Below, piece by piece: positions 52,104 through 64,000 of a stretch of DNA of 64,000 nucleotides. Each line of letters begins with the position of its first letter. Positions within the stretch are counted from its first letter, which is position 1. The stretch covers positions 10,626,406 through 10,690,405 of the forward strand of contig OU342819.1 of NCBI GenBank assembly GCA_910591455.2. Direction: 5' to 3'. The notes below the pieces were generated by a model, which was given only the letters and a program-made list of their open reading frames with translations, did no database searches and was not told the origin of the DNA. A program made the position numbers and the translations under genes. The stretch comes from Pholis gunnellus. Taxonomy: Eukaryota > Chordata > Actinopteri > Perciformes > Pholidae.

Positions 52104-55100
52104 ATGGCGGCCACGGGTGGAGGGAAAATTAGAAGCAGGAGATATCATATCGCCTCTAAACCTTACGCCAAGAATAAACAGGTAAACCGAGTGAAGGTGT
52201 TCGTGTTAAAAACCCGTGTCGAAGCCTTTGGGATGATCACAGTGCCATTGTGGCTTAACGCTTGTTATTGTTTTGTTGGAGACATTTCATGGCCTGCTGT
52301 TAGCGCTCGTGGCCTCCACGCGCTGCTAGCATATAGAGGAAATGCTAGTAAACTGGCTTATAGGTTAGCATACTCGGACGGACTTGACAGGTCAAATCAC
52401 GGCACAGTGAGTCGTTTAGACCAGTTTATCTGTGTTGTTAAGTTAACGCGCACGCGTGACACGTTGGGTCGAGCAACATTAGCTCTACTACTACGTTCTT
52501 AGCCGTTAGCTGAGTTGGCAGAAAGCGAGGAAGTAGAATTCTAAGTGTTAGCTGGTGTAGCTAATGCTAGTTAGCACGCTAGCATTAGCGAGCAACGTAT
52601 TGTTGTCTTCGGTTTTGGAGGCATCACACCGTCGCAGGGAGAATTGACATGATGGTTTCGTTCAAAATTACATCTGTCTACGTCTATGTGTAGCCACATT
52701 TAGTGCAGTTACATTTTAGGATTATGTGTCTGGCCTGTCGGAGTCATGTAGGATGTTGGGCTAGCTAACGTTAGCCAAATCTCTGCCAGTTGGATTGCGC
52801 AGGAAGCATTGGGAACCCACATGGTTGCCTGGATTCACTTGCCGCCTGGACCTCAGCTAATGTTGCCTTTTAAAACCGCTCCGATATGTTGGTAGTGGAC
52901 AGCACGTGTCTCGATACATGGCTGACCAATTCAACTGCTTTGACTTTAGGTATTACGTGGACTATCCTATTGACCTATTAATAAGAGGTTGTTTATATTA
53001 ATGTCAGCTTATTGGTGTGTTCCCTGACCGAAGAGGCAACTAAACTAAACATCTTACTTTTAAATGGTGCAGTCTGAATATTGATAGTGATGCAACTAAA
53101 GGCTATCAAATAACATTTTACGAGTTAAACAAGATGAATTTTGATAAATAGTCATTGTGTATGCCTGACATCAGTTATCCACACTTGTGTTTTGACTTCA
53201 ACCACTTTCCATTATATACAATTTATCCGTATGATATGAACAGTGATATAGTTATTGGAATGTATTCAAACTGATACTTCATGTTTCAAATTGTCAGTTA
53301 TTGTCTTTGTTTGGCATTGTTGGTTTTCGGATGAATGCACTAAGTCACAATTTGTGGTCTTCTTTCTTTGATATAAATTGTGTGAAACATCTCAAGCACA
53401 ATATAGTTCAGCAGCACTACAAACCACAGCTTCCACAATAACCATGCTCTGAAATGGTTAGATCAAAAACTAAACAATTGGTGCGAACTGATGTTTTACA
53501 CTGCGTTAATTTAATAATATGTGAATGTTGGGTTTATGGTAGTTTGTTGTAGTTGACCATCTATGCACATTCACAGACAGTTGCTGCTGTTTTCCCATGT
53601 ATTATCAGAATACAGTTTAATTTCATGAAACCATATAAAGTTTGTATTATGTGAACTCTATATTTGCTATTACAGAGTGTTGAAATGAAAAGAGATACAT
53701 TGGAATAGTGCTTTTATGCCAACAAACACACCTATGAACATGTCATATTTTAGTTTGAATAAATGTCATTGTGTCTTGAACAGTGTCTCAGTCATGCCAG
53801 ACAGGAGTCATGATTACATCTTCTATTGCTTATATATTTGAGTAAATTGCAAATAGTGTGGACGTGTTTGAAGTCCATACAAATGGTTCTGGAATTAAGT
53901 CAGCCCAAAACTATGATTATCTAAATATTGTGTACAGTTGTACTTAAAAGGTGTGTTTAGCTGTTCTTCACCAGCTTAAAAAGCAGAAGGAGCGTGAAAA
54001 GACATGTAGTAACGTTTGTGCCGTCGCTTTCTTGATTCATCTGTGGGATTGCTTGCTGAAAGTCTTAGTCTTTTCTCGTCAATACTTACCTCCTCACATG
54101 ACATAAATGTAATTATACGGCTGACTCGAAGATCTAAAAATGTTTAAGGATGCACGCTCATCACATTCATGTCAAAAGCTAGATTCTCTGATCTACTTAA
54201 GTCAGAGGATCTGAGTATTCAATAGAAATGATTGTGTTTCAGTTCGACATGATGGCTTTCAGAGAGCGCGGGGGCCCTTCAATCCTCATAACAATAGCTT
54301 ATGTAGCACTAAGTAAACTAGCGCTGTGGTGGGATATACACTTGCTCTTGACTAGTTTAACTTGTGTGTATTTGCATAAAGGTTAAAGTGCAGAGGGGCC
54401 CACAGGTGTATTTTGTAGATAAGCAGGAAACAAGAGGCACACTTGGCTCTTATCGGGTGTTGAAAGCTACCATGGTTTAGACGGGGTGCGTACGAAGTGA
54501 TACACCCACTAGCGAGCCTCTTCTCTCAACCTTTTCCCTCTCCATCTACATTCTTGTCACCAGAACAACATAACTGAAATCTGAGGAGAAGAGCCAAAGA
54601 AATACTTATACTTACTACTTATCAATAAAAACTGGTGCATTTACCAAGGGGAAAAGCACCAATTCTTGCAAAGTTTCTAGATCTTCAATTCAGGAAAATT
54701 GTGTACTCTCTAAGTGTGATGTAGGAGACGAGACTCATCTGTATCAACTGGAATTAATCTAGACTTCAGTATGGTGCTGACCAGCGTCACTGGCTCGCTG
54801 CTTCACAGAAGCGAACACTCTGCCTGACCCAGTTTCACAGCGTCATACTCAGCTTGTGTTTTGCTTTTCACTTAGGAGGCCTAATGGCTTCTTATTGCAT
54901 GTTGGCCTCTGCACCTATTTCAGATTGTAAACGCAGTGTTCGTTGCTCTCTAAAAGGACTTTGAAATAAATTATGTGGAACTGCTTTGTCACAAATTCGT
55001 TTTTAACACCAAAATTAGATATCAACATATTTGGCAAAACTGTTTTGTATACAGCGTTACACACATTGACTTTTATCCAATGCCGATTGTCATGGGCATT

Positions 55101-57988
55101 TTCTAATGAGGAAGCTGCAGATAATGGCCCGACGTGATGGTCCTTTCTTGTTTCTTTTTTATGCATTTGTCTCTGCCTCTCACTCATGTTTACGACTTCC
55201 TCTCCCTCTCTTTTTTTATCAGCAACAGTCAGGCCTCATCAGTCGAGTGACAGACACAGTAAAGAGCATCGTTCCTTCCTGGCTGCAGAAATACTTCAAG
55301 AGTGAAGATGCTCCTGAAGGAGGAGAGGCTGTGCTGGAGATGGACCAGAACTGCCAGCCACCACCTCCTCCTAATGGCAGCGAAGAGGGGCCTCCTATCC
55401 TCGATGGATGCGACTCCCCGGAGCCAACCGCCAGTAACACAGGTCAGTCTCTCAGTCACTCTTCACATCTCTTCAAAAAAAGATTAGCTCCGGAATTTTC
55501 TATCCCATACACGAGATGCTCACCTGTGACTTCTTTCTCTCTCGCACAGAACCCTCAACCAGCCGGGCGTCCCTAAACTTTCAGGACTATGTGCTTTCTC
55601 GACCTCCGCTGAGTCGTTCGCACCTCCACTTTCCCCCGCTGGACGCCTCCTCCCCGATCCTGGGGGCCTCCAGCAGCCTTTTCTCCCAACCCTCCACCTC
55701 CTCCGCCCCTGGACCCTTTTCCACAGGCTTCTCCTTGGTCAAAGAAATCAAGGACAACCTCTCGCAGCACGAAGATGATAACATCTCCACCACTAGCGGC
55801 TTCTCCTCCCGCGCCTCAGACAAAGGTAGCAGCAGAGTGACTTCTTCACAAACGATTAGTGTGTTGACGGCAGGTTCGGGAAAACTTATCTGAACACTGA
55901 TTTTATTAACATATTACAACATCTTTGCAATCCCTGCATTGTGTTTAAATCCTATTTATATATGATTCAAATGTACAACAATGTCAGAAAACACAAATTA
56001 CCTGTCAATACTTGTCTGCTAAGTCACATTTCTGCATTGGTGCTTTCTTAAAATGGAGATATTATAAAAAGTCTGTTTTCTGTGCTCCTGCCTCTGTAAC
56101 AGATGTCCCTACTTCCAAAACGGCATCACTTCCCCAACTTTGGTCCCCAGAGATGGACAGAACTCACTCTGGGCCTCAACCTGCCCAGTCCAGTCTGAGA
56201 AAGCCTTCTTTCAACCTGTCTGTATTTGGAACTTTCTCCAATGTGAGTGTCTGTGGGTTTGTTCATGGAGATACTGAGCAATGCTTTCTGCCACTAAGCT
56301 CCGCATTTTGGTGCGTTTGGTTTGATGTCGGGCTGTGCCTTTGAGGCAGTGACCCACTTTGATATAAAATGTCGGTCTGGAATTTGGTCCATGCACAGAA
56401 CCCAAGTCCTGTGTACCACAGGCTTCTACAAATTTCAAGTTGACAGATATTTTTTAGGTATAGATACATTTTTTAAGTTTCGAGGGATTTTTATATTGAA
56501 TTCATGTGCATTATCTGGCAAACCAATGTTACTTATCAGTCCACACACAGACAGAGAGTGTGTGATTCAACATGTTGGACGATCATTTTTCATGTGCATG
56601 GCAGCATACCAGACACCACACCCCCCAGGCTATCCGATTCAAAACAACTTGTGTGCTTTCTGACTTTAATTTATTACTGCTATGACGACAAATTCCAGAA
56701 TGACAGTACAAGTGATGATTTGACCGTCTCTCTTCCAGTCGTCATTAAACAGCACAGTACTAAACTCCAGCCAGCTCGGAGATTCACCCTTCTACCCAGG
56801 GAAGACCATGTATGGTGGGGCAGCTGCAGTCAGGGGCTCTCGCGCTCGTCCTGGAACACCGTACCAGGTGAGCCAGTGAGAACCGCACAGTCTAGACACT
56901 GAGACTTGTGTATCCGGATTCAAACAATGTGATCATTTTGATAAATGCTTCATATGGTGAGCTAGCATACTTGGTTTAACACGTTTTGTATTCAGTCTAC
57001 ACGTGCATTTAGTGTTGTGGGTGAACACTGACGTCATAGTGTGAATATTCTTCCTTTTTAATTGGAGACTAAATACGCTCATCTGATCCGTAGGCCCCAG
57101 TGAGGAGACAGATCAAGGCCAAGCCTGCTGGTGCTCAGCCCTGTGGGGTGACCAGCGCCACAGCCAGACGCATCCTTCAGTCCTTGGAGCGAATGTCGAG
57201 CCCCCTGGCTGTGAGTACACACACACACACACATCATCATCTCCTCTCTTCAAACTTTATTTTACCTCAAAATCTAGTTAGACATTTGATATTTTGCCAA
57301 TGAGCATAATAATAAGTGACACCATTTTATTTCTCTTCTACAGGATGCCAGGAGAATCCCAGCAGCAGCCTCTTCCCCCCTGTCAGCAGTAAGAGCTTTT
57401 AATATATTTACATATATTGTAAGCATTTGTTTGCAGTCACTTATACAATACATTAGTGTCCTTAAAATATTGATAACACCCTTTGAATTGTCCAACAATT
57501 AAATAGTTTTCTGACCTGAGTTTCTATTTTGCAGTCAATGGATGGCACAAATCTAGATGTTTCACATTTCCAGTCAAAAAGGAAACGTGTAAGTACAGAT
57601 TTTAAAATTCTTGTGAGAAGATCCTCTTTTGCCTGATTTGTCAAAAATGCATTCAGCTTTGTTTTTCATATATGATAACTGTCGTGTCTGTCCCTGTATG
57701 ACCTTAAGCATCCTCTATGTATGCACGCCAACAACTAAACTTCACTTGTGTTCTTGTAGCTTAGCACAGCGCTAAATATCACTATGAACAGGGATGTCAT
57801 TGTGCAAACCCAGCAGCACTTGTTGTGGTTTGTCCTCCTGTCATTTCCTGTCCTACTGGCTGTTGGCCTCCTTTACACCAGCTAACGGGATTCTCCTCGC
57901 TGGGACACAGTTGTTCGCGACTCTGTGTGTTTTTCTTTATACGTGCGAGCAAAAGAGCGCTAGACTCTGGAGTGTATTTGGCTCATGA

Positions 57989-58077
<89 letters not shown>

Positions 58078-61000
58078 TATTAAGCAAAGTTGGTGGTTAA
58101 ATCGTGCCAGCTCTGGATTGGACTTGTCCTCAGTAATAACTGTCTGCGACAGCTGCTTTGTAAATCCTAACAATGGTGTATTGATGCTCACAGTTCCATA
58201 ACAAGAAAGCCTGCTATGTGACTGTTGCCTCAGGATTTACCTTGGAAGTGTTCAAACTATAGTACAACCGATGCTGATAAATCAGAAAACGATGTATCGG
58301 CTGATAATTAATTTCTAACCTACACAAACAATCTTGATACTGTTCCCGTAGATTTGTTTACGATACAAATTGTGACCGAGATGCATACTGAGCGTTTAAA
58401 ACATCAACCTGCCTCTAGTGGACAAACTATGTTAGGGCGACACTGTTTCTAAATGACCTCACACCTAGTATTCTGTCTGCAAGTCTTAATGTTTGGGTCT
58501 AACACTGCTAATGTTGTACTTTTACAATCTCTAGAGATGTTACTGTTCACGTTCTGGGACCAAGTTTCATGTTTGAGTCTAGAGGATAAACTATGTTCAT
58601 TATATTAAAAGCAGTGTGCCGACAAAAGCTTTATCAAACACATTTAGATAAAGAATGCAGCACTGCCACCTTTTGTTGATTCTGATTCTCATCCTTTGTC
58701 TTTTATTTACCACCCTTTCTTTCATTCAGATGGATTCCACCCTCCCACCGGTGCAGAAGCTGGTGGTTCCCGTTGCAGCGTCGGTGTCAGGAAACCGCTC
58801 CGTGTCCTTCAGGCCGACTTTGACTCCCGGAGGAGTGAGCCGAACTCTTGACAGGACCCCAAGAGAGACGGTGAGAAACGGTGCCGCATCATGTTGCACC
58901 ATTGCATTGTTCCTCTACAACCTGATGCTACATTTGTTGTTGTTTTTATTCCCTTAGCCGACAAGACAATCACCGCAACTACCTGAAGCAACCCCAGGAC
59001 CTTCTCGAAGGTAAAACAGGGTTTGCTCTAATTGACCAGCCAAGAAAGTTAGACCTATTAACAACATGCCTAGTTACTGTCACCGCTCTCTGTATCTTGT
59101 TTCTTTTACTGACTCCACCTGTTACTGTCTACCCTTCTACCACTAGCACAATGATTTCCAGTGGCCCAGCCTATCCTCTGTCCAGCACGCCTGTAGCCAG
59201 CAGCGTGAGCTCTGGAGGAGGCAAGATGAAGAGAGAGAGGACCAGTACACGGCCTTCCTCTAAACGCCCTGAGGAGGACGAGGTAAGGCCTTTGGAACTA
59301 CACACCTCAACGCTCTGTATCTTAAAACATGATGTACATCAAAGTTCACATTTATCTATTTATGGGTTAGGGTTAGAAATGGCAGACAATGGGCGCACAA
59401 TGATGTTCCCGCTTGTTCTCTGACTTTAGGTGGCTGAGGTACCGGACCTCCCAAGCATTTCACTTCCCATCAGCGCCTCTGCCTTGCCGACCTTCTGCTT
59501 CTCCTCCCCTCCTCCCCCTCTCACCACCAACAGCACGGCTCCCAACCTCACGCACGTGACTCCCACTAAGGAAACGCTCACAAACAAGGTCCGTCTTAAA
59601 ATTGTCTCATTCTGTTACAATGCTACTCCAAGTCTAATGGTTAACATTATTTATGCATTTTATCCACTTTTATTTTAATGTTTGTTTGTTTTCCAGGAGC
59701 CCCCAACGGCCTCGACGCCTCCCTGTGTACCTTTCACGTTTTCCTCCCCTATTGTCAAAGCAACTGCTGCTAGTCCTCCCTCCTTTTCCCCCTCAGTAAG
59801 TAAATGGTTTATCTCTTAATGTTTAGTCGGGTGACATCTGTTTATAACGGTAACGTTGATGATAATTGTTGTTTCCTGTTTGTAGGCTGGATTCACTTTT
59901 AGTGCACCTGTAGCAAAGTTAGGACCCGCCATGTCAAATGGGAAGCTGGCCTCTCCCATCGTTGCAGCAGGTAAGACGGTTTTCTTTCAGTTGGCATGAT
60001 GCAGATTCTCTGCCTTTCCTGAGAAAACTGTGTTTGATCTTTTGTGTTTTCATGTCCTCTACAGTGAAGTCAGCCACAAGCAAAAGCACAGAAGATTTCG
60101 ATGGGCCGTTCAAGCCGGCCAAGGCCCTGAAGCAGGGCAGTGTGTTGGATCTTCTTAAGGCACCTGGTAATAATCAGTAACTCACCACACATTCACAGTG
60201 TTTGCTTTGCATCATTCTGTTGTTCACCGTTTCAATCCTTCACTTGCTCCGTCTAGGCTTCGCTTCTCCTGTTGCCCAGACTTCCCCAGACCCGGAAGGC
60301 GCTCTGCTGCAGACCTCCACACAATCCACAGCCCCCTCTTCCTCCTCCACCACCACCATCTCCCTCTCTTCAACAGGGTTTAGCAATGTGTTCAAAGCCC
60401 CACCAGGCTGGAGCTGTGATGTCTGCATGGTGGAGAACAAGCCATCAGACACCAAATGTGTTTGCTGCAGGGCCCCGCAGCCCTCCTCATCCAAATCTAC
60501 GGACAGCAAACCTTCAATGGCCACCTCGGTCGGACTCGAGAGCAGCAGCACGAACACCTCCTCCTCCACCACCACTACAACTACTGCAGGTTTTGGCATA
60601 ACGTTCTCCAAACCTGCAGGAACATGGGACTGTGACACATGCCTAGTTCTAAACAAACCCGATGCCGTGAAGTGTGTGGCCTGTGAAACGGCCAAACCCG
60701 GGACGGGGCTTAAACCCTCACTGACTCTTCCTTCTGCCTTCTCAGCCGTTAAGACTGTATCCACACCTACAGACCCTGTTTCTACAGGGTTCATCGGATT
60801 TGGAGACCAGTTCAAAAAACCCGCGGGTGCATGGGAATGTGATACGTGTTTGGTAGAAAACAAGGCGGAGGACACAAAATGTGTGGCCTGCATGAGTGCT
60901 AAACCAGGTAATGAGAGACCTCAACTGTGGTAATGTTGGTATTTGACATTCAACAAAAGTGCCAAATGTTTGTTTTTGTTTTTTAGTGAAGCATCTCTGT

Positions 61001-63878
61001 TTCCTCTCTCATCCTCACAACAGGAGCTTCAGCAGGAGCCTCTTCTTCAGCCAGCAGTGCTCCCATGTTTGGGTTGGGAGATGCGTTCAAGAAGCCAGAG
61101 GGTGCCTGGGATTGTGATGTCTGTCTAGTACAGAATAAGGCTGCTGATGTCCAGTGTGTTGCCTGTCAGACAGTCAAACCTGGAGCTAAAGTGGAGCCCA
61201 AAGGTAACAGCAGTTATCCGAAAGTACATACTCACTCACAATGTCTGTTTGCATCATATGAGGCCGTCAAGATAACCATACAAAATCAAAATAGTCCAAA
61301 TATTAGGTTTTGAGAAACTTGATACTTTTGCATTTTAACCGATACCTAGTCTACACTTTTGACATTTTTGTTTTACTTTATTTCTCTTCAGCGTTTGGTT
61401 CATCAGCTGGCGGGACTTCAGGCTCTACTTCTGGAGGTTTCAAGTTTGGTGCATCGGACAGCACCTCGGGAGCGGGATCTGTAGGTTTCAAGTTTGGAGA
61501 GTCCTCCTCTTCATCGTCATCATCAGATGGATTCAAATTTGGAGGCTCATTTGGAAGCTCCTCATCAGAAACCACTTCTAAAGACAATGCCGCCTCATCA
61601 GGGTTCAAATTCGGCAGCTCATCTGAGGGCTTTAAGTTTGGGACTGCCTCTAGTGATGACAAAACGTCGTCAGACCAATCTGCTGCAGGTTCTGGGTTTA
61701 AGTTCGGAGCAAGCGGTGGGATAGCGTTTGGAACTGGATCCTCTAGCACAGAAAGTAACTCCTCTAAGGGCGGCTTCTCCTTTGGACTCTCAAAACCCGA
61801 GGAGAAAACCCCGGACACCACCACCAACCCCTCCTCTCTTAGTTTCACTCCTCCGGCCTCCTCTCAGGAGAAAAGTGAGGGTGCTGCATCATCAAATGAC
61901 GCCACATCCACAACCGCCGCCACCACCACCACCGGGTCGGTATTTGGGAGTTTGGCGACCACCGCACCACAAGGGGGCTCTACTTTTGGATCCTTACAAA
62001 CGGACAAAGAGCCAGCTGCTCCCACGTTTACCTTCGGGAAGCCAGAGGAAAAGAATGAAGCCGCCGCCGCCTCCTCGGCTCCGTCTTCCTTCCTCTTCGG
62101 TGCCGCTAGTAAAGATGTAGACGTTGCACCACCAGCAGCAGCCGCCTCAGGAGGCTTTTCCTTTAGCAAGCCCGGTGCTCCAACAGAACAACCTCCACCC
62201 GTCTATAGTTTTGGCAAGCCAGCAGACAAGAGTGAAACGTCTACAGCAGAGGCTCCGAAGCCGTCTTTCTTTGGACAAAGCGCTGCAGGTGAGAGTTTGA
62301 ACGGAATGAGCTTGTGAATGCTACGCAGTCTCTGTTGATATATAATGCCTTGAGGATTTGTTCTTAGTTTTTGTAGTAATAAAAAAATCCATCAGTTAAT
62401 CCCTGCAGGCCTTTTCTTTCCACTGAGGTGCCTTCAGCAACACAATTGAAGGAGTACTTCAGCGATTTAGAATCGCACTTTAATGTGTTTATTCCCCCGA
62501 CAGATTCTACTGCTGCTCCAAAACCAGGGTTTTCCTTTATGGTTGGTAATCCCACCAACACCGTCAACTCCACCACTTCGTCATCCACCACCCCGACGCC
62601 CAGTCTGTTCGGCAGCAGCAACAGCAACAGCGGCTCCACTCAAGCCCCTGCTCCTTCTGAGGCTTCCAGCACTTTCATGTTCGGTCAAACTGCTGCAGCA
62701 TCCAGTGACGCTCCACCAGCTAAAGCCTTCGTCTTCGGCCAGAGTCCGGACGGCCAGCCGCCTGCCCCGTCAGCTGCTCCTCTGAACTCTACTCCCGCTC
62801 CAGCCTCAGCTCAGCCCTTTATCTTCGGTGCTCCTGCCAGTGCTGCTGCTGCTGCTGCTCCTCCTCCTGCTGCTGCTGCTGCTGCTCCTCCATCTTTCGG
62901 CTTTGGATCAGCAGCACCCGCTGCTGCCTCAGCGTCAGGTCTGTGGTTCTTTCAGATAATAAACATGATGACTGTGATGTCTGTTTTGGACTTAAGGCAC
63001 AGCAATGAAACATTTCACTCCTTTCTTTTCACTAACAGCTCCGTCTGCAGCTCCCTCACCATTTGCATTCAGCTCGGCCCCCCCTGGTGGATTCGGGGCC
63101 AATCAGACTTCTTCATTCGGCTCCTCCTTTGGATCCCCCTTCACAGCCGCACCTTCCCAGCCCCCAGCCTTCGGGGCCAAACCCAACTCCACACCTGTCT
63201 TCGGACAGCAGACCAACTCCACACCTGTGTTTGGTGCGGCTGCTAATTCTGCACAAGGTGGGTGACTGTGGCGGTAAAATCCATTTTCCCTTCAGGTTGT
63301 CCTCCGGATCCTTGCGTTATGAAAGCATGTTTATCACAAGTTCAAACGTGTAACTGTGCCACATGGTTCTCAGGTGGAGGCTTTCAGTTTGGAGGAGCCA
63401 GTGCATTTGGAGCCACAAACAACACCTCAGGCGGAGTGTTTACTTTTGGAGCTGGAGCAGCACCTTCTCCCGGCCTTCTCCCCCCTGCAAACCCCTCCAT
63501 CGCACCCCAGTCAGGACCACCTGGGGGTGGATTTAACTTTGCACAACCCCCAGCATTCAATATGGGGTAAGCTGTGTTTTCAGAGTAGCTGTACTTTTAT
63601 TAGAGGTGTTAAATAAATGATCAATGTAGTTTCCTGTTTATTTCAAAAGCTCCCAGTAACAGTCTGACATCTATCAAGTCAAATGTACATTTTTAGTACG
63701 GCCTCATGATTATTGGTTCACTTCAGTTGTTTCTAAAGGCAGCGTTTGTTGTGATGCTTACAATAATGGGGATGTCTTTTGCTCTTCCAGGTCAGCGAAA
63801 ACCTTCACCGCCTCTCCCGCTGGACAGCAAGCGATTGCTGGGCGCAAGATCAAGACAGCGGTGCGGCGCAGAAAGTAG
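52104..63878 (+). CDS. nup153: Nuclear pore complex protein Nup153
   Basis: Twenty-two exons from 52104-52181 to 63791-63878 join in phase to 1498 residues (human 1475). Nup153 is the mobile nuclear-basket nucleoporin that docks import/export cargo and binds Ran. The N-terminal SGLISRVTDTVKSIVPSWLQ-KYF is the membrane-binding amphipathic helix. Four RanBP2-type zinc fingers occupy residues ~660-880: three in exon 60257-60907 and one in exon 61024-61203. They have the pattern W-x-C-x2-C-x10-C-x2-C. An FG-rich region follows from exon 61392-62288 to 63374-63566, with repeated GFKFG, FSFG, FMFGQ and FGAP/PVFG units. The C-terminus is GRKIKTAVRRRK. The other exons are 55223-55442, 55550-55825, 56103-56242, 56739-56867, 57094-57210, 57344-57388, 57535-57588, 58730-58870, 58958-59010, 59147-59282, 59430-59588, 59697-59795, 59886-59970, 60065-60166, 62504-62938 and 63039-63257. 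Intron 1 is 3 kb. Confidence 0.95.
52260..52620. other. nup153: GCTAGC/TTAGC-rich first-intron sequence
   Basis: Many copies of GCTAGC, GCTAAC, TTAGC and their reverse complements occur on both strands, starting within nup153 intron 1 just after exon 1. Similar but smaller clusters occur next to uqcrb exon 1 (38400-38470), in the mterf3/ptdss1 promoter (42065-42115) and in chrac1 intron 1 (22755-22850). Confidence 0.5.
57991..58076 (+). repeat. (GT)n microsatellite
   Basis: Forty-three perfect GT units in nup153 intron 8. A shorter (AC)n at 57217-57232 lies just after the donor of exon 6. Confidence 0.97.
62835..62889 (+). repeat. nup153: Coding (GCT)n trinucleotide repeat
   Basis: GCT/CCT triplets encode two alanine runs (six each) separated by three prolines in the FG region of nup153. 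The repeat stays in frame, so length variation would be tolerated. Confidence 0.9.
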
Positions 63879-63947
63879 AGCCACGTGGACTCGACTGTAA
63901 CGAAGACTTGACTTTGACTTGACTGTATCCCCCCCCACTGAAGGCTG

Positions 63948-63953
63948 AATAAA
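63948..63953 (+). promoter_or_regulatory. nup153: nup153 poly(A) signal
   Basis: AATAAA 70 bases past the stop codon, so the gene is complete within the window. Confidence 0.75.
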
Positions 63954-64000
63954 GTCCTGAAAGGTCTCAGCTACCCTGAAGTTATTGGGCATGTGAAGAG

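Noticed and set aside
51957..52502. 181-residue open frame spanning nup153 exon 1 and beyond
   Set aside because: It shares the frame of nup153 exon 1 only in part; the GTAAAC donor at 52182 and the exon at 55223 restore the conserved Nup153 N-terminus, so the rest is intron.
62428..63246. Single long frame through two nup153 introns
   Set aside because: It reads through a 100-base intron with good GT-AG borders, and the downstream exon is in a different frame (FG-rich), so it is not a fused exon.

Overview
The window is nuclear DNA from a ray-finned fish, most likely a percomorph. The evidence is vertebrate exon-intron gene structure with GT-AG introns, long (GT)n/(CA)n microsatellites, and interspersed repeats of a kind common in spiny-rayed fish. 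All the recognised proteins are vertebrate orthologues. Every coding model was assembled by hand by joining exons in phase. In each model the exon lengths add up to an intact reading frame.

Layout: pip4p2 (-, 3438-15273) has seven exons spread over 12 kb. An unrecognised secreted-protein gene (+, 18214-19533) lies tail-to-tail with chrac1 (-, 20897-23008). chrac1 is head-to-head with gatad1 (+, 23861-25082). A repeat-rich spacer (25083-27467) holds a decayed L1-clade retrotransposon joined to the first ~75 bases of 28S rRNA. nkd2 (+, 27468-32856) and lrrc14b (+, 34224-36378) follow. lrrc14b is tail-to-tail with uqcrb (-, 37121-38670), and mterf3 (-, 39708-41804) is head-to-head with ptdss1 (+, 42602-50098). 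nup153 (+, 52104-63878) fills the right end and is complete to its poly(A) signal.

The genes are not a functional operon. Their products cover endolysosomal lipid phosphatase activity (pip4p2), chromatin (chrac1, gatad1), Wnt inhibition (nkd2), a PRAME-like LRR protein (lrrc14b), mitochondrial respiration and gene expression (uqcrb, mterf3), phosphatidylserine synthesis (ptdss1) and the nuclear pore (nup153). uqcrb-mterf3-ptdss1 and nkd2-lrrc14b keep vertebrate neighbour relations (human 8q22 and 5p15). The other neighbours map to 6p, 7q and other parts of 8q in human, so the window is a mosaic of ancestral linkage.

The most interesting points are: the unrecognised secreted coiled-coil protein; an in-phase candidate cassette exon in pip4p2; two inverted copies of a CTCF-like promoter-proximal element in the chrac1/gatad1 spacer; the L1/28S junction; and a hAT transposase remnant with its zinc finger joined directly to its C-terminal domain. 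No convincing new biological system such as a defence locus or novel gene cluster was found.
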